From an uncultured Eubacterium sp. (GTDB lineage: Bacteria > Bacillota > Clostridia > Peptostreptococcales > Anaerovoracaceae), in NCBI GenBank assembly GCA_937894585.1, contig CALBGO010000036.1, positions 1-45,509 of the forward strand: a stretch of 45,509 nt of DNA, written 5' to 3'. The notes under the pieces are model-generated. The model had not been told where the DNA came from and made no database searches. It saw nothing but the letters and a program-made list of their open reading frames with translations. The position numbers and the translations under genes are program-made. This document shows, in pieces, positions 42,747 through 45,509 of the stretch; position 1 is the stretch's first letter, and each line of letters opens with the position of its first letter.

Positions 42747-44105
42747 ATGCTGAATATGAGCGATATCATAGAAACCATTACCATGATACAGGAAGAAAAC
42801 TTAGACATCAGAACCATCACCATGGGCATTTCCCTGATCGACTGCGCTGACAGCGATATTGACAAATCCTGTGAAAAGGTTTACAACAAAATCCTAAGCC
42901 GCGCCAAAGACCTGGTGAAAACCGGAGAATTTATCGAAAAGAAGTACGGAATTCCTATCGTAAATAAACGAATTTCCGTTACTCCGATTTCTATGTTGGT
43001 GGGCGTATCCGGCGGTGACCCAGTGAAATACGCAAAAACACTGGATAAAGCGGCTCACGCAGTAGACGTCAACTTCATCGGCGGCTTTTCCGCTCTGGTA
43101 CAAAAAGGCTTCAGCGCCGGTGACAGAGAACTGATTGAGGCAATCCCAAAAGCCCTTGCAGAGACAGAACTGGTATGTTCTTCTGTTAATATCGGTTCCA
43201 CCAAAGCCGGTATCAATATGGATGCGGTTAAAATTATGGGAGAAAAAGTCCGCGAAGCTTCCCTGCTTACGAAAGACAAACAGTGCATCGGCGCTGCCAA
43301 GCTAGTCGTATTCTGCAATGCAGTAGAAGATAATCCGTTTATGGCAGGCGCTTTTCACGGCGTTGGAGAAGCGGATACGGTTCTCAGCGTCGGCGTTTCC
43401 GGCCCGGGCGTTGTACGCTCTGTTCTTGCCAAAATGCCTGACGATGCGCCGATTAATGAGGTTGCTGAAGTTATCAAAAAGACTGCCTTCAAAATCACCC
43501 GTATGGGTCAGCTGGTGGGAATGGAAGCCGCAGAAATGCTGGGTGTGCCTTTCGGCATCGTAGACCTTTCTTTAGCGCCGACTCCTGCGGTAGGCGACTC
43601 TGTAGCGCACATTTTGGAAGAAATCGGTCTTGAGCAGTGCGGCGCTCACGGCACAACCGCAGCTTTGGCTATGCTTAACGATGCAGTGAAAAAAGGCGGC
43701 GTGATGGCTTCCTCCAGCGTCGGCGGACTTTCCGGCGCTTTCATTCCAGTCAGTGAAGATGCAGGTATGATTGCCGCCACAAGAAATGGTGTTTTATCCA
43801 TTGAAAAATTAGAAGCGATGACCGCGGTATGCTCTGTCGGTCTTGATATGATTGTCATTCCGGGCGACACACCAAGCGAAGTGATTTCCGCCATCATTGC
43901 AGATGAAGCGGCGATCGGTATGGTAAATTCCAAAACCACCGCAGTCCGCGTCATCCCTGCCATTGGTCTGAAAGAAGGCGAGGAACTGGACTTCGGCGGA
44001 CTGCTCGGCTACGGACCTGTCATGCCGCTGCGCAGCCAGTCCCCCGCAAAGATGATTAACAGAGGCGGCAGAATCCCTGCCCCACTGCAGAGCTTGAAGA
44101 ATTAG
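42747..44105 (+). CDS. PFL-like family protein UPF0210 (DUF711)
   Basis: A 452-residue cytoplasmic protein of the DUF711/UPF0210 family, distantly related to the pyruvate formate-lyase fold. It has the family blocks IRTITMGISLIDCADSD near residue 22, KRISVTPISML, VNFIGGFSALVQKGF, CSSVNIGSTKAGINMDAV near 148-165, FHGVGEADTVLSVGVSGPGVV, and a C-terminal GGRIPAPLQSLKN. The biochemical activity is not established to my knowledge. It follows the ACT gene by 20 bp with AGGAGGG 9 nt before the ATG. The length is typical. Confidence 0.94.
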   Translation: MLNMSDIIETITMIQEENLDIRTITMGISLIDCADSDIDKSCEKVYNKILSRAKDLVKTGEFIEKKYGIPIVNKRISVTPISMLVGVSGGDPVKYAKTLDKAAHAVDVNFIGGFSALVQKGFSAGDRELIEAIPKALAETELVCSSVNIGSTKAGINMDAVKIMGEKVREASLLTKDKQCIGAAKLVVFCNAVEDNPFMAGAFHGVGEADTVLSVGVSGPGVVRSVLAKMPDDAPINEVAEVIKKTAFKITRMGQLVGMEAAEMLGVPFGIVDLSLAPTPAVGDSVAHILEEIGLEQCGAHGTTAALAMLNDAVKKGGVMASSSVGGLSGAFIPVSEDAGMIAATRNGVLSIEKLEAMTAVCSVGLDMIVIPGDTPSEVISAIIADEAAIGMVNSKTTAVRVIPAIGLKEGEELDFGGLLGYGPVMPLRSQSPAKMINRGGRIPAPLQSLKN

Positions 44106-44280
44106 GGGGGCCTAACCCAATGAGCCTGCGAATTGCAGGTGGATTCCCTGTCAGGAGTGCAGCACTTTAGTGCGTGGCACTCTACGACTATGGTTCGTCC
44201 CAAGAGCAAATGCGATTGAGCAGACGAACCTTATGCTTTTGCACCCCAAGAGAGCCTGTCTCGATTGGCTGGGTGCAAGT
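44102..44280 (+). ncRNA. Structured intergenic element, five stems (leader RNA candidate)
   Basis: Stems in order: TTAGG/CCTAA (44102-44115), CCTGC/GCAGG (44125-44139), GAGTGC/GCACTC enclosing GCAC/GTGC (44155-44182), GGTTCGTC/GACGAACC (44192-44230), and TTGCACCC/GGGTGCAA enclosing AGCC/GGCT (44239-44278). They are packed end to end with almost no spacing, ending 36 nt before the aldo/keto reductase start. No known riboswitch core or terminator tail was recognised. A cis-regulatory leader, an independent small RNA or a palindromic mobile relic are all possible. Confidence 0.45.
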
Positions 44281-44315
44281 CGTATCACTATATCTCACAA
44301 TGGAGTTAAAAAACT

Positions 44316-45344
44316 ATGACACAAATCAGACTTGGAAAAACTGAAATTGTAACAAATAAAAACGGTTTCGGCGCTCTGCCGATTCAAAGGATTTCCTTTG
44401 AAGATGCAGACGCGCTGATTATGCATGCCTATGAAAACGGCATTACTTTCTTTGACACTGCAAGATTTTATACCGACAGCGAGCAGAAGCTGGGTAAAGC
44501 CCTCTGCGCCCGCGGTCTCAGAGACAAAGTGTACATCGCCAGCAAAACCATGTGTACAGATACGGAACAGTTTTGGGCTCAGCTGGAAACCTCTCTGACA
44601 GATCTTCAGACTGACTATTTGGACTTGTACCAGTTTCATAATCCGGCATTCTGTCCGAAACCGGATGACGGCACAGGTCTTTACGAAGCCATGCAGAAAG
44701 CAAAAGCTCAGGGAAAAATCCGCCACATCGGTATCACCAATCACCGCCTGACCGTTGCCCTTGAGGCTATCGAATCCGGACTTTATGAAACCCTGCAGTT
44801 TCCTTTCAGCTATCTTGCATCAGATGAAGAAATCGCCCTAACTGAAAAATGCAGAAAAGCCGATATGGGTTTTATCGCCATGAAGGGCATGAGCGGCGGA
44901 CTGATCAAACGGGCTGATGCAGCCTACACCTTTATGACACAGTTTGAGAATGTACTTCCGATCTGGGGCGTACAGAGAATGGAAGAGCTGGAACAATTCC
45001 TTGCCTGTGAAAAAAATCCGCCGGTCATGAATCAAGAAATGAAAGCTTTTATCGAAACTGAACGCAGAGAGCTCAGTGGAGAATTCTGTCGGGGCTGCGG
45101 ATACTGCATGCCTTGCCCTGTCGGCATCAAAATCAATGACTGCGCCAGAATGTCTCTGATGATTCGAAGGGCTTCTATTGACATCTATATGGACGAAGCC
45201 CATCAGGCAGAAATGGAGGCCATCGAAAAATGTCTTCACTGCGGTCAGTGTGCCGCAAAATGTCCTTACGGACTGGATACACCGAAACTTCTGGAAAAGA
45301 ATCTGATTGACTACCGGCAGCAGCTGTCAAAATTAGGGAAATAG
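44316..45344 (+). CDS. Aldo/keto reductase with C-terminal 2x[4Fe-4S] ferredoxin domain
   Basis: A 342-residue oxidoreductase. Residues 1-245 form an aldo/keto reductase barrel (FFDTARFYTDSE with the catalytic Asp/Tyr region, ASKTMCTDTEQFW, LDLYQFHN, GKIRHIGITNH, FIAMKGMSGG). Residues about 250-310 hold two cysteine clusters, CRGCGYCMPCPVGI and CLHCGQCAAKCPYGL, typical of bacterial ferredoxin-type domains. Such proteins reduce or oxidise carbonyls in anaerobes with electrons from iron-sulfur clusters; the substrate is unknown. GGAG lies 10 nt before the ATG, right after the structured element at 44102-44280, which may control it. Confidence 0.9.
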   Translation: MTQIRLGKTEIVTNKNGFGALPIQRISFEDADALIMHAYENGITFFDTARFYTDSEQKLGKALCARGLRDKVYIASKTMCTDTEQFWAQLETSLTDLQTDYLDLYQFHNPAFCPKPDDGTGLYEAMQKAKAQGKIRHIGITNHRLTVALEAIESGLYETLQFPFSYLASDEEIALTEKCRKADMGFIAMKGMSGGLIKRADAAYTFMTQFENVLPIWGVQRMEELEQFLACEKNPPVMNQEMKAFIETERRELSGEFCRGCGYCMPCPVGIKINDCARMSLMIRRASIDIYMDEAHQAEMEAIEKCLHCGQCAAKCPYGLDTPKLLEKNLIDYRQQLSKLGK

Positions 45345-45434
45345 CAGAATAAGGATACAGATTACATTAGGCCGAGACAGAACAACTAAAAGTAATCCTG
45401 CCACATAATCCCGGTCAAAACAATATAAAACTGC

Positions 45435-45509
45435 AAAATGACACATCCCATCTATTTGGTTCTATAATAAATGTTGGGGTGGCTGAACATAAATTCAGCT
45501 GTCTCAACA
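45435..45509. repeat. Window-end hairpin with AAAATGACAC word
   Basis: An AAAATGACAC word near 45435 recalls the hairpin array at 29317-29628. It is followed by a 16-bp stem (45472-45487 with 45494-45509, four G-U pairs) with a 6-nt loop. It could be a terminator whose T-run lies beyond the window, or the end of an insertion sequence. The window stops before this can be decided. The preceding 45345-45434 shows nothing else. Confidence 0.4.

Noticed and set aside
44102..44280. tRNA or known riboswitch
   Set aside because: No cloverleaf, T-box, cobalamin, glycine or SAM core could be matched by eye.

Overview
The window reads as the chromosome of an anaerobic, butyrate-forming low-to-mid GC Firmicute of the class Clostridia. 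The evidence is strong AGGAGG-type ribosome sites, a ptb-buk butyrate pair, pyruvate carboxylase, an oxygen-sensitive aldo/keto reductase with two [4Fe-4S] motifs, an ACT/DUF711 pair, a SpoIIM-family membrane protein and a group IIC intron fragment. No tRNA, rRNA, CRISPR array or complete transposon was seen. Genes lie almost wholly on the minus strand to about 40.45 kb, except one amidase gene at 28.45-28.99 kb, and on the plus strand afterwards.

Layout. 0-6.4 kb: a truncated group IIC intron sitting just behind the terminator of a ptb-buk-OFA transporter operon, then a GNAT acetyltransferase and a MATE exporter whose promoter has a MerR-like 19-bp spacer with a palindrome inside it. 6.5-12.6 kb: a four-gene operon of immunity-like families (DUF4241, DUF4274, a 1472-residue TPR-SUFU-DUF4253 protein, a small Imm17-like membrane protein) with no toxin gene beside it. 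13.2-14.0 kb: a YitT-type membrane protein. 14.3-21.6 kb: a five-gene coupled operon with three tandem YtcJ-like amidohydrolases, a BTAD (SARP-like) regulator and an APC permease, preceded by 11-bp-phased direct repeats 8 bp from a -10 box. 21.8-28.1 kb: pyc, an MscS channel and BipA. 28.5-32.3 kb: an amidase, a repeat-rich gap, a methyltransferase, a SpoIIM-like protein and ung. 32.5-40.5 kb: a second catabolic region with an APC permease and a D-aminoacylase-like hydrolase behind a consensus sigma-54 promoter, a beta-lactamase-fold serine hydrolase, and an operon of MATE exporter, sigma-54 activator and a second serine-hydrolase-fold protein. 40.6-45.3 kb: a DUF6873-like protein, a radical SAM enzyme, the ACT and DUF711 proteins, a strongly structured intergenic element and the aldo/keto reductase.

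The most interesting pattern is shared by the two catabolic regions. Each has a paralogous APC permease and one or more amide-cleaving hydrolases, and in each the regulator gene overlaps a copy of the local hydrolase fold that has lost key catalytic residues. The amidohydrolase next to the BTAD regulator has lost its first HxH histidine and other likely metal ligands. The serine hydrolase next to the sigma-54 activator has Gly in place of the catalytic Ser and His in place of the KTG lysine. I infer that these pseudoenzymes may sense the substrate for their partner regulators; this is a hypothesis drawn from the sequence only.
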